From positions 1 through 15,623 of the forward strand of contig JAPLJL010000176.1 in assembly GCA_026388615.1 (NCBI GenBank): DNA of 15,623 bases. Direction: 5' to 3'. Below the pieces are notes generated by a model. It did no database searches. It was not told the origin of the DNA and saw only the letters and a list, made by a program, of their open reading frames with translations. Below, piece after piece: positions 1 through 5,475 of the stretch; the stretch's first letter is position 1; every line of letters starts with the position of its first letter. The DNA comes from Pseudomonadota bacterium. GTDB lineage: Bacteria > Desulfobacterota > JAPLJL01. Position numbers and translations under genes: made by a program.

Positions 1-360
1 TGGAGTTTGATAGAACCATTTGCCGCCTATGGGTTTAACAAAGCCCACGCAGCAAGCTATGGACTTGTGGCTTACCAGACAGCCTATATGAAGGCCAACT
101 ATCCAGTAGAGTATATGACAGCCATTATGACTGCCGAATCAGGAGACATTGAGAAGGTCGCCGAGATTATAGGTGAATGTAAGAAAATGAAAATAGATGT
201 TCTTCCTCCAAATGTAAATGAAAGTTTCGGAGGATTTACAGTAATAAATGGTTCTGATAAAAAAACGGATCGCGCAATAAGATTTGGACTTTATAATATA
301 AAAAATTTAGGAACAGACATTTCAGATTCTATAATTGAAGAAAGGAAGAAAAATGGAAAG
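1..360 (+). CDS. dnaE: Internal fragment of a foreign DnaE (DNA polymerase III alpha), partial at both ends
   Basis: This is an internal slice of a bacterial replicase, open at the left edge. Frame 1 reads W-S-L-I-E-P-F-A-A-Y-G-F-N-K-A-H-A-A-S-Y, then the A-Y-Q-T-A-Y-M-K-A-N-Y-P block and L-P-P-N-V-N-E-S. It aligns without gaps over its first part with residues about 753-862 of the complete DnaE encoded at 9665-13144 (F-N-K-C-H-S-A-A-Y, A-N-Y-P, V-L-P-P-E-A-N-E-S). Codon use is AT-rich, unlike every other gene here. The wording (E-P-F-A-A-Y-G-F-N-K-A-H-A-A-S-Y, T-A-E-S-G-D) is typical of Candidate Phyla Radiation DnaE in my recollection. After N-G-K at 352-360 the expected aromatic residue and following domain are missing; the frame stays open to 1002 only because it runs antisense to the glycosyltransferase gene. 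No start codon belongs here. Very probably a different organism joined by misassembly. Confidence 0.85.
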
Positions 361-1272
361 GCCGAGGAACAGTCTCGGGCGCGAGGCCGGGGTCCGTCCC
401 CGATAGAAAAAACCCAGCAGGGCCAGGGCCAGGAAAAGGTAAGAAATCGAGATAATCCAGGCCTTGGTGTTGGCCGGCCCGATCCCGAAAACCTGGATGG
501 TCTGCAGAATGTTTTTTACTCCCGGGTAGCCGAAGTAACGGAGCATCCACTCCCCTTTTCCGGACCGGTACTGGGAAATCAGAACCGGAAGCCAGGGAGA
601 GAAAACCAGGAGGATGAGGAGCTGGCTCCCGAGCCAGCGGGCCAGGAATTCCCTCGGGAATTTTTCCCGCTGCCAGTGAATCAGGAGATAGAGGTTCTGG
701 GCGAGCAGGACAAAAATCGTGAAATAGTGGGTGTAAAGGGACAAGGCCGAGGCCAGGGCGTATCCGATCCAGAATTTCCACTCACCCCGGCGCAGGGCGA
801 GGAGGAGCAGATAGCTGGAAAGACAGACCCAGAAAAGAAAAAGCGGGTACATCCGGGCTTCCTGCGAATAGAAGATATGGAAGGGCGAAAAAGCCAGCAG
901 GGCCGCGGCGATCAACCCCTGGGATTTTCCATACAGTTCCCGGCCCAGAAGATAAATAAGCGGAATCGCCAGACAGCCAAAAAGGAAAGAGGGAAACCTT
1001 AGAATTTCCTCCCGGATTCCCAGAGACAGGAAGGGATGAAGAATTAAATAGTAAAGGGGCGGATGGACGTCCGCCGCGGCCTGATGGATCAGATTAACGA
1101 TGGAATTTCGGGCGAACCCGTAGCTTAAAACCTCGTCCAGCCAGACGCTCTCCTTGCCCAGGCCGTAAAAACGTAAAAATATCCCGGCCAGGATAATTCC
1201 GAAAAGTGCATACAACTCCCAGCCGAATTTAGCGGGACGGGATAGTATTGATTGTTTTTCTTGATCTTCCAT
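322..1272 (-). CDS. GT-C (PMT_2/ArnT-like) membrane glycosyltransferase, 3'-truncated
   Basis: A multi-span inner-membrane glycosyltransferase of the dolichyl-phosphate-mannose mannosyltransferase-like clan, which transfers a sugar from a polyprenyl-phosphate donor to a lipid, glycan or protein on the periplasmic side. Counting from the ATG at 1272, an N-terminal membrane helix is followed by a first periplasmic loop with the acidic pair in W-L-D-E (D46, E47), an H-P-P-L-Y-Y motif near residue 70, R-F-P-S, and the Y-S-Q-E-A-R-M-Y motif at about 135-142, all characteristic of this family; further hydrophobic segments follow. Only about 305 residues are native, against roughly 450-600 in the family. 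The last dozen residues (from about 361 down to 322) are read from the foreign DnaE DNA, so the C-terminus is lost at the junction. An in-frame TTG pair (1279-1284) lies just upstream; ATG is preferred, with a weak AGGA 13 bases before it. It lies downstream of the methyltransferase gene. Confidence 0.8.
   Translation of the reverse strand: MEDQEKQSILSRPAKFGWELYALFGIILAGIFLRFYGLGKESVWLDEVLSYGFARNSIVNLIHQAAADVHPPLYYLILHPFLSLGIREEILRFPSFLFGCLAIPLIYLLGRELYGKSQGLIAAALLAFSPFHIFYSQEARMYPLFLFWVCLSSYLLLLALRRGEWKFWIGYALASALSLYTHYFTIFVLLAQNLYLLIHWQREKFPREFLARWLGSQLLILLVFSPWLPVLISQYRSGKGEWMLRYFGYPGVKNILQTIQVFGIGPANTKAWIISISYLFLALALLGFFYRGRTPASRPRLFLGLSIFLPFFNYRI
340..362. other. Probable chimeric assembly junction
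   Basis: Plus-strand DnaE homology ends after codon 358-360 and minus-strand GT-C homology ends at about 361-363. Base composition switches from AT-rich to GC-rich at the same place. The minus-strand reading across the join (G-L-S-I-F-L-P-F) would still look like a membrane helix, so a short stretch of shared sequence around 344-361 could have allowed an assembler to join the two genomes; the exact breakpoint cannot be placed more finely. Confidence 0.7.
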
Positions 1273-1300
1273 GATTTTCAACAAATCCTGTTTTTTTGGA

Positions 1301-1347
1301 GTGCAATAGCTTGCTATTGCAACGCATCAGCAAGCTGATGCAGTCCA
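1301..1347. repeat. Twin hairpin element with complementary loops
   Basis: Two perfect 7-bp hairpins sit side by side: GCAATAG-CTTG-CTATTGC at 1303-1320 and GCATCAG-CAAG-CTGATGC at 1324-1341. The loops CTTG and CAAG are reverse complements of one another. The pair is flanked by GGAGT on the left (1298-1302) and AGTCC on the right (1342-1346). It resembles a REP-type intergenic element. It lies between the methyltransferase stop and the GT-C start. Confidence 0.75.
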
Positions 1348-1354
1348 TAAACAT

Positions 1355-1391
1355 GCCCGATTATTCCGCGATCAGAACAAATAAATCGGGC
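1355..1391. terminator. 8-bp stem just downstream of the methyltransferase gene
   Basis: GCCCGATT at 1355-1362 pairs with AATCGGGC at 1384-1391, leaving a 21-base loop. It begins 10 bases past the methyltransferase stop (1401) on the minus strand. There is no run of U after the stem, so a role as intrinsic terminator is only a possibility. Confidence 0.35.
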
Positions 1392-1400
1392 AACTACAGT

Positions 1401-2129
1401 TTAGGGCTTCCGCAATACCGCCACCAGGGAAACCCCCAGGGGCAGGCCGGATTTTAACACAACCAGGGTTTCCAGGCTAAGCAGCAGGTAAAAAAAAGCG
1501 TTCAAAAAGCCCGGGAGACGGAAAAGGTCGCTCCCCGATTTATCCCGGGGTTTCCGGCAAAAGCTTCGGAATAGAAAAATCGGAAGAAAAAGAAAAAAAT
1601 TGAAATAGCTGATTTTTTCCAATTCGAGGCCGCCGCCGGTTAAAACCTCGAGCAGTTCCGCCTTCCGGTAGCGGCGGAAATGCCCCAGGGCCCGGTCATG
1701 GGCGCTGAAAAGAAAGGGAAAAGCTGGGACCGTAACCAGGAGACGGCCCCCGGGCCGAAGCACCCGGGCGGCCTCGGCGATTACCCGCCGGTCGTCTTGA
1801 ACGTGCTCGATCAAATCCAGCGCCAGGACCGCGTCAAACCCATTACCCTTGAGCGCCAGGTTCTGGGCCTCGGACCTGACCAGCCGGGATATCCCCCGGG
1901 ACCGGCAGAATTTCAAAGCCGGTTCCACGCTGTCAGCCCCCACCGCGAAACCAAGTTTCTCGAAACTTTTAAGATTAATCCCGGTCCCGCACCCCAGGTC
2001 CAGGATCCGGGGAACAGAGCCGGCGGGCAGATACCGGGCCAGGAGCTTCAGGACCAGATCCCGTTTTCCCCGGAACCAGAAATGGTCGGCTTCCAGGGCG
2101 AACATTTTTTCGTATTCGGAAAGGTTCAT
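1401..2129 (-). CDS. Class I SAM-dependent methyltransferase, probably membrane-associated
   Basis: A 242-residue methyltransferase transferring a methyl group from S-adenosylmethionine to an unknown acceptor. The Rossmann-fold motif I is D-L-G-C-G-T-G at 44-50, an acidic residue follows strand 2 in G-A-D-S (D66), and A-L-D-L-I-E-H at 103-109 with R-V-L-R-P-G-G at 122-128 completes the Methyltransf_11/23 pattern. The H-D-R-A-L-G-H-F-R-R-Y stretch at 144-154 is typical of methyltransferases in glycan clusters. Past residue 173 the protein becomes strongly hydrophobic and aromatic (two stretches, about 175-190 and 208-225), suggesting peripheral or integral membrane attachment. The ATG at 2127-2129 has no visible Shine-Dalgarno. 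Flanked by a GT2 and a GT-C glycosyltransferase gene, so the acceptor is probably a sugar or polyprenyl-linked intermediate (inference). Confidence 0.85.
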   Translation of the reverse strand: MNLSEYEKMFALEADHFWFRGKRDLVLKLLARYLPAGSVPRILDLGCGTGINLKSFEKLGFAVGADSVEPALKFCRSRGISRLVRSEAQNLALKGNGFDAVLALDLIEHVQDDRRVIAEAARVLRPGGRLLVTVPAFPFLFSAHDRALGHFRRYRKAELLEVLTGGGLELEKISYFNFFLFLPIFLFRSFCRKPRDKSGSDLFRLPGFLNAFFYLLLSLETLVVLKSGLPLGVSLVAVLRKP

Positions 2130-2428
2130 TTAGCTAAGAGATAAGAGCTTAGAGAAAAAGAGTTTGTCGGTTTTTTTGTGTTTATTGGGTTCTCCGGAAG
2201 CCCGGAGCGGTAATCGCATGGCGCAAAGGGCATAGGGCATGGAGTTAAAATTATAAATCGGGTTGAAGCGGATACTTTCCTTAACGGCGGTCTGCCGTCT
2301 GCGGTCGGCGGTCTATTATAAAGAATCGAACCCACCCCCCCAAAAAAGAAAAGAGCCACAGAGAGATTGCTTCGCTACCGTTTACACTGAGCAAAGCGAA
2401 TGTGCTCGCAATGACGGCCACGGACTGC
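2130..2428. other. 299-bp gene-free spacer with degenerate word repeats
   Basis: No supportable gene. It contains a CTCCGG-AAGC-CCGGAG hairpin (2192-2207), a CTAAG/CTTAG pair near 2133-2151, reiterated CTGCCGTCTGCGGTCGGCGG-type words (about 2284-2311), a homopolymer C7/A6 tract (2334-2346), and a segment at 2365-2415 whose ends (GATTGCTTCGCT and GCTCGCAATGAC) match a short repeat widely seen between genes of environmental bacteria in my recollection. The run GCGCAAAGGGCATAGGGCAT at 2221-2240 echoes, in reverse, the GCTATGCTCTTTGCCC words of the spacer near 9263. Confidence 0.55.
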
Positions 2429-3175
2429 CTATTTCCTTTCCTCGTACATTCCCTGAATGTCGAGCCCGCGGATCCGGAACAGGTCCCAGATCATCCGGGA
2501 GGAATCCCGGAACATCCGCACCCGGCTCTGGGGGGAATTGATCCAGCGGACCGGGACCTCGTGAATGGAATATCCGAGTTTCTCCGCCAGGTAGAGGATC
2601 TCCACGTCAAAGCCGAAGCGCTCCACCCGTTGCCGGGAGATAATTTTCCGGATCGCCTCCCGCTCAAAAGCCTTGAACCCGCACTGGGTGTCTTTCAGTC
2701 CGGAAATCACCAGGGATTGCACCAGGAAGTTAAAGGATTTTCCCATCGTTTCCCGGATCCGGTTCTGGTGAATCTCGATCCGGGAATCGGGCAGGGCCCG
2801 GGAGCCGATCACAATGGAAAACCCCGACTCCAAAAAAGGCAGAAAACGATCGAACTCTTCGATCGGGGTGGAATGATCGGCGTCGGAAAATAGCACCCAG
2901 CGCCCGCTGGCTTTCTCGATCCCGGTCCGGACCGCGAACCCCTTGCCCCGGTTTTCGCGGAGTTCGACCAGGGAGAGTTCGGGGATCTCCCCGGTTCTTT
3001 CCCGGACCACCTCCGGGGTCCGGTCATGGGACCCGTCCGAAACCACGATGATCTCGGCCCGGAACTTCCGCTCGCGCAGGTATTGCGCCATCGCGGAAAG
3101 GGTTGCACCGATCCGGTTCTGCTCGTTAAAGGCCGGGATGACGATTGAGAGATCTAGATTCAAGGGCATATTCAT
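2429..3175 (-). CDS. GT2 glycosyltransferase, dolichyl/polyprenyl-phosphate glucosyltransferase-like
   Basis: A 248-residue GT-A fold, inverting family 2 glycosyltransferase. The nucleotide-binding start is S-I-V-I-P-A-F-N-E at 10-18, with S-D-G-S-H-D-R-T at 46-53, the metal-binding D-A-D at 98-100, G-S-R-A-L at 124-128 and the D-T-Q-C-G-F-K-A-F block at 162-170, followed by E-R-F-G-F-D-V-E-I-L (185-194) and E-V-P-V-R-W (206-211). This motif set is that of the ALG5/DPG-synthase branch, which loads a hexose (commonly glucose) from a nucleotide sugar onto dolichyl or undecaprenyl phosphate at the cytoplasmic face; the exact sugar is not determinable. No transmembrane helices are evident, as in soluble DPG synthases. 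The ATG (3173-3175) lies 3 bases after the stop of the GT4 gene, so the two are probably co-transcribed. It could feed the GT-C enzyme encoded downstream. Confidence 0.88.
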   Translation of the reverse strand: MNMPLNLDLSIVIPAFNEQNRIGATLSAMAQYLRERKFRAEIIVVSDGSHDRTPEVVRERTGEIPELSLVELRENRGKGFAVRTGIEKASGRWVLFSDADHSTPIEEFDRFLPFLESGFSIVIGSRALPDSRIEIHQNRIRETMGKSFNFLVQSLVISGLKDTQCGFKAFEREAIRKIISRQRVERFGFDVEILYLAEKLGYSIHEVPVRWINSPQSRVRMFRDSSRMIWDLFRIRGLDIQGMYEERK

Positions 3176-3178
3176 CGT

Positions 3179-4339
3179 TCACGATTGAAAGGAGCCATAC
3201 AGCTCGGAATATCTCCGGGCCACCTCCGCCAGGGAAAAATACTCCTCCGCCCGCTTCCGGTTCCGGCTTCCCGCCTCCGGCCAGCGTTCCGGGGCGGCCA
3301 GGATTTCCCGCAATCCCCGGGCCAGATCCCCGGTCTCCCCGGGGTTCACCAGGACACCCCCCCCGTTTTCACCCAGGGCCTCCACCGTTCCCGGAAGCCT
3401 GGTCGCCAGCACCGGGAGACCGGAGGCCATCGCCTCGAGCAGGGCGTTGGAAAGCCCTTCCTGGAGGGAGGGGAGGGCAAACAGGTCCGCGGCCTGCAGG
3501 AAGGGAGCCAGGTCAGAAACCTCCCCCTTCCGGATAACCCGCGCCCGGAAAGCCTGGGCCGCGGGCGCGTCTAAAAGCTGATTCATCCGGGTTTCGATAT
3601 TTTTTTCCTGGAGCCGGCCGGATCCGATGATCACCAGACAGAGATCGGGAAACTCGGCCGCCAGCCGAAGCCAGGCTTCCAGAAGCAGGTGCGGGCCTTT
3701 TTCCGCCGAGATCCTCCCCGAATAAAGGATGATTTTCCCCTCCTCCGGCAGGGATAAGTCCCGGCGCCGGATTTTTTTCTCGGCCCCGGACACCGGGGCG
3801 AAATGCCCGGTGTCGACCCCGTTGGGGATCCGGTGGATCCGCCGGGGATCGAAACCCGCCCCCTGGAATTCACGGACAATCTCATCGGTCGTGGCCAGGA
3901 AACCGTCCATCCTCCGAAGAATGAAGTTCCGGATAATCCGAGCCGGCGGATTTCCCCGGCTCAAAACCCCCGCCCCGGCGATTTTTACCAGCACTCTTTT
4001 TCCCAGGAGTTTCATGACCAGGGCCACCAGGGAATTGGGAAACGAAACCAGGAGGAAATGCAGGATCTTGAAATCCTTTCTGATCCGGAAGAGAAAAACC
4101 AGCGAAGTCAGGACGAAGGCGAACTCGGCCGCTTTTCCCAGGCCGGCGGGAGGAAGCCGGTGGATCCGCAGGCCATCCACCTCTTCCACCTCCGGCCAGG
4201 AGGGTTCGTGCCGGCGGGTAACGACCAGGAAACCGACCCGGCCGCCTTCCAGAATCTTCCGGGCCGCCCGGAAAGCCTGGAGCTCGGTTCCCCCCACGAT
4301 GGGGAAAAATCGGTCGGAATAAAGGCAGACCTTGATCAT
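3179..4339 (-). CDS. GT4-family glycosyltransferase (GT-B fold)
   Basis: A 386-residue retaining-type glycosyltransferase using a nucleotide-sugar donor, normal length for the family. The N-terminal Rossmann domain opens with a glycine-rich loop, P-I-V-G-G-T-E (13-19). The linker carries I-P-N-G-V-D (171-176), and the C-terminal donor domain begins at L-Y-S-G-R-I-S-A-E-K-G (205-215). The family's E-x7-E signature is present as E294 and E302 within the motif L-Q-E-G-L-S-N-A-L-L-E-A-M, followed by S-G-L-P-V-L-A-T. It is likely to act on a lipid-linked or envelope glycan. The ATG at 4337-4339 lacks a clear Shine-Dalgarno. The stop is 3 bases from the GT2 start, suggesting an operon; an AT-rich foldback separates it from lolA upstream. 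Donor and acceptor cannot be inferred from the sequence. Confidence 0.9.
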   Translation of the reverse strand: MIKVCLYSDRFFPIVGGTELQAFRAARKILEGGRVGFLVVTRRHEPSWPEVEEVDGLRIHRLPPAGLGKAAEFAFVLTSLVFLFRIRKDFKILHFLLVSFPNSLVALVMKLLGKRVLVKIAGAGVLSRGNPPARIIRNFILRRMDGFLATTDEIVREFQGAGFDPRRIHRIPNGVDTGHFAPVSGAEKKIRRRDLSLPEEGKIILYSGRISAEKGPHLLLEAWLRLAAEFPDLCLVIIGSGRLQEKNIETRMNQLLDAPAAQAFRARVIRKGEVSDLAPFLQAADLFALPSLQEGLSNALLEAMASGLPVLATRLPGTVEALGENGGGVLVNPGETGDLARGLREILAAPERWPEAGSRNRKRAEEYFSLAEVARRYSELYGSFQS

Positions 4340-4344
4340 TAAAC

Positions 4345-4475
4345 AAGTAAAGAGTGGAGAGTAAAGAGTTTAGAGGGCAATAAATAAAGCTTATGGATAT
4401 TTGTTGGGGAAATAAATTCTATTTTTTCCCAGTATTTTATTCCCCTCTCCACTCTAAACTCTTAACTCTAAACTT
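4345..4475. repeat. Imperfect foldback of AAAGAGT/TTTAGAG words between lolA and the GT4 gene
   Basis: A left arm (about 4347-4386) of AAAGAGTGGAGAG and AAGAGTTTAGAG words pairs with a right arm (about 4436-4475) of CTCTCCACTC, CTCTAAACTCTT and CTCTAAAC words. A perfect 12-bp pair exists between 4364-4375 and 4452-4463, and an inner pair GGGAAA/TTTCCC lies at 4408-4431. Because the words repeat, the arms can pair in several registers. It sits 3' of lolA and 5' of the GT4 gene. Confidence 0.7.
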
Positions 4476-4480
4476 TCTGT

Positions 4481-5209
4481 TTATTTCTTCGGAGCGGGCG
4501 GAGGCGGAGCGGAACCCGCGGGCGCCTGCGGAGGCTCCATCACCTTGGCCCCTTTCGGGGGAATAAAGGTAAATACCTTCGCGGCCAGAGAAGGATTGGT
4601 TTTAATCTTGGTAAACTTGATCTCGTTGAGATTGGAGAAAAAATCGTAGATCCGGATCGCACGGACCAGAAAGTCTTTCCGATCCGCCTGGAGCACGATC
4701 CTTTTCACGTCGGCCAGGTTCTCCTTGGGAACCATTTCGATCTCGAAGAAATTCCCCGCCTTCTCGTCCTTCACGGTCAGGAGCTGGAGGTTAAAATCCT
4801 CCTGGAGCTTTCCGATTCCCAGCAGGAAATTGATCGGGGTCTTGCCGCTGAAGGCACGGTTGACCTTGTCCACCATCACCCGCCCTTCCTTGGGCTGGTA
4901 AAGCCACATCTTTTCCCCGTCACAAACCACGTACTGTTTGTCCGGGCTTTTATATTCCCAGCGCATCTTCCCGGGCTTCTGAAAGAAAACCCGGCCCTTC
5001 CCCGAGAAACTGCCCTGCACGTTGGCCACCTGGGAAACCTGCTCGAAATCCGCCACCATCGAATTGATCCCGTCGTATTTCTGCTGAAGTTTCTGGACCA
5101 GGTCCTTCAGCTTGGGCGTTTCTCCCGCCGCCGCCACTATGGACCCCAAAAAGACCAGGGCCAGCGCCGCGCCGCCGATCCGGAGAATATTTCTGCTTTT
5201 TGATTTCAT
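4481..5209 (-). CDS. lolA: LolA-like outer-membrane lipoprotein carrier protein
   Basis: A periplasmic chaperone that takes lipoproteins released by LolCDE and carries them to the outer membrane. The 242-residue precursor starts with a signal peptide: K/R-rich n-region (1-10), hydrophobic core (11-25) and a probable cleavage after A28 (V-A-A-A, then G-E). The mature part shows the LolA pattern: V-A-D-F-E-Q (52-57), the G-K-G-R-V-F-F-Q-K-P-G-K-M-R-W-E-Y block (70-86), D-G-E-K-M-W-L-Y-Q-P (97-106), and the closing V-F-T-F-I-P-P-K-G-A-K-V near 212-223. An 18-residue Pro/Ala tail (about 225-242) is added beyond the usual end. The ATG (5207-5209) is well supported by a strong Shine-Dalgarno, GGGGGAGG, seven bases upstream. 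LolA is a hallmark of diderm bacteria. It follows ftsK, a neighbourhood also known in proteobacteria (ftsK-lolA). Confidence 0.93.
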   Translation of the reverse strand: MKSKSRNILRIGGAALALVFLGSIVAAAGETPKLKDLVQKLQQKYDGINSMVADFEQVSQVANVQGSFSGKGRVFFQKPGKMRWEYKSPDKQYVVCDGEKMWLYQPKEGRVMVDKVNRAFSGKTPINFLLGIGKLQEDFNLQLLTVKDEKAGNFFEIEMVPKENLADVKRIVLQADRKDFLVRAIRIYDFFSNLNEIKFTKIKTNPSLAAKVFTFIPPKGAKVMEPPQAPAGSAPPPPAPKK

Positions 5210-5216
5210 CGTTTTT

Positions 5217-5224
5217 CCTCCCCC
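5217..5224 (-). promoter_or_regulatory. Strong ribosome binding site of lolA
   Basis: On the minus strand GGGGGAGG precedes the lolA ATG by seven bases (AAAAACG). It is the clearest Shine-Dalgarno in the window and fixes the start. Confidence 0.75.
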
Positions 5225-5298
5225 TTATTGATTCATCTAACTCATTTAGTCTATCTAGTGTAGTGTCCCAGAAATGTCTTGACAGTGATTATTTTTTC

Positions 5299-5356
5299 GT
5301 AGGGGAGCCCCTCCGCGGGCTCCCTTCTTCGGGCGGCCGTGGAAGGCCGCCCCTAC
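5299..5356. repeat. GC-rich double-hairpin element bounded by GTAG/CTAC
   Basis: Two perfect 8-bp hairpins, GGGAGCCC/GGGCTCCC (5303-5310 with 5317-5324) and GGGCGGCC/GGCCGCCC (5331-5338 with 5345-5352), sit inside an outer complementary pair GTAGGGG (5299-5305) and CCCCTAC (5350-5356). The whole can fold as a closed two-arm structure. It lies between ftsK and lolA and resembles GTAGGGGC-type REP elements common in environmental genomes. Confidence 0.75.
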
Positions 5357-5421
5357 ATAATCAACCCCAAAAATCTTAATCGTCAATCGTCAATTTGTTT
5401 GTCCTTATTATCCGTTATTAT

Positions 5422-5461
5422 CCCGAAAAATGCGATTGGGAGTAAAGCCGGATTTTTCGGG
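5422..5461. terminator. 10-bp inverted repeat just past the ftsK stop
   Basis: CCCGAAAAAT (5422-5431) pairs perfectly with ATTTTTCGGG (5452-5461), loop 20 bases. It begins 14 bases after the ftsK stop codon on the minus strand. There is no terminal U-run outside the stem on the minus strand, so it is an atypical or non-canonical terminator candidate. Confidence 0.45.
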
Positions 5462-5475
5462 GATGACTCACCGGG

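Noticed and set aside
1..360. True horizontal transfer or duplication of dnaE
   Set aside because: The fragment is cut on both sides, interrupts the GT-C gene in mid-domain and lacks mobile-element borders; a chimeric join is simpler.
7..1002. A single 331-residue plus-strand protein
   Set aside because: Only the first ~120 codons are DnaE; the rest is the low-complexity complement of the GT-C gene and matches no family pattern.
2263..2541. Plus-strand ORF over the spacer upstream of the methyltransferase gene
   Set aside because: It spans degenerate repeats and then the GT2 gene in antisense; no family signature.
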